From contig JAEWCK010000384.1 in NCBI GenBank assembly GCA_023390675.1, positions 1 to 6,205 on the forward strand: a DNA stretch of 6,205 nucleotides, given 5' to 3'. The notes under the pieces are model-generated. The model made no database searches and was not told the DNA's origin. It saw only the letters and a list, made by a program, of their open reading frames with translations. The position numbers were made by a program, and so were the translations under genes. Below are positions 5,823 to 6,205 of the stretch, piece by piece (position 1 is the stretch's first letter; each line of letters starts with the position of its first letter). The DNA comes from Pseudomonadota bacterium (GTDB lineage: Bacteria; Pseudomonadota; Alphaproteobacteria; Sphingomonadales; Sphingomonadaceae).

Positions 5823-5877
5823 GCTCCTTGAAATGAGCGGTTCGGGCAGGGCATTCCACCTCGCTCGTATCGTACAT

Positions 5878-6205
<328 letters not shown>

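Larger units (their letters stand above)
5579..5877 (+). other. rRNA operon 5' leader (pre-16S external transcribed spacer)
   Basis: This ~300-nt stretch between the probable transcription start and mature 16S carries no convincing gene. The open frames crossing it have no start signals and no family resemblance. It contains a boxB/boxA-like site (5640-5690), a hairpin at 5733-5753, a long imperfect hairpin at 5773-5822 and a weak GAGCG/CGCTC pairing (5835-5839 with 5862-5866). The last segment normally pairs with the spacer after 16S to form the processing stem cut by RNase III; that partner is outside the window. Confidence 0.65.

Overview
The window comes from a high-GC alphaproteobacterium, almost certainly a sphingomonad. 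The right end is the first ~330 nt of a 16S rRNA gene with the short helix-6 hairpin and V2 pattern typical of Sphingomonas-like 16S. The protein genes (tandem DUF4139 secreted proteins, a small CBS-pair protein, a Wzx-type flippase) also fit that group. Species cannot be fixed from this fragment.

Layout, left to right. (1) 1-126: the Arg- and Glu-rich tail of an unidentified + strand protein. (2) 127-199: a short gap dominated by a 13-bp hairpin followed by TTTT. Its right arm is also the Shine-Dalgarno of the next gene. (3) 200-3182: two tandem, diverged DUF4139-family genes on +, 10 nt apart, both encoding exported proteins. The second carries a short TonB-receptor-like motif in its variable linker. 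(4) 3179-3478: a small two-helix membrane protein on -, tail-to-tail with the preceding gene. (5) 3544-3972: a two-CBS-domain protein on +, divergent from (4). (6) 3969-5441: a polysaccharide/lipopolysaccharide flippase of the Wzx/PST type on -, tail-to-tail with the CBS gene. (7) 5442-5877: the non-coding rrn control region. It holds an AT-rich UP-like element, a -35/-10 pair with a 17-nt spacer, a boxB/boxA-like antitermination site and a structured ~300-nt leader. (8) 5878 to the end: the 5' part of 16S rRNA.

How the parts relate. The two DUF4139 genes look like one transcription unit and probably act together in the periplasm or at the outer membrane; their exact function is unknown. The other protein genes alternate in strand and appear independently transcribed. 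Both convergent junctions have stop codons overlapping in a single CTAG, leaving no intergenic terminator. The flippase gene and the rRNA operon diverge from the 5442-5542 region. This is mostly ordinary chromosomal sequence next to an rRNA operon. I see no mobile element, CRISPR array, tRNA gene or defence system. The points most worth a second look are the hairpin over the DUF4139 start, the TonB-receptor-like peptide, a possible loop-tail pairing in the rRNA leader, and the doubled CTAG stop overlap.
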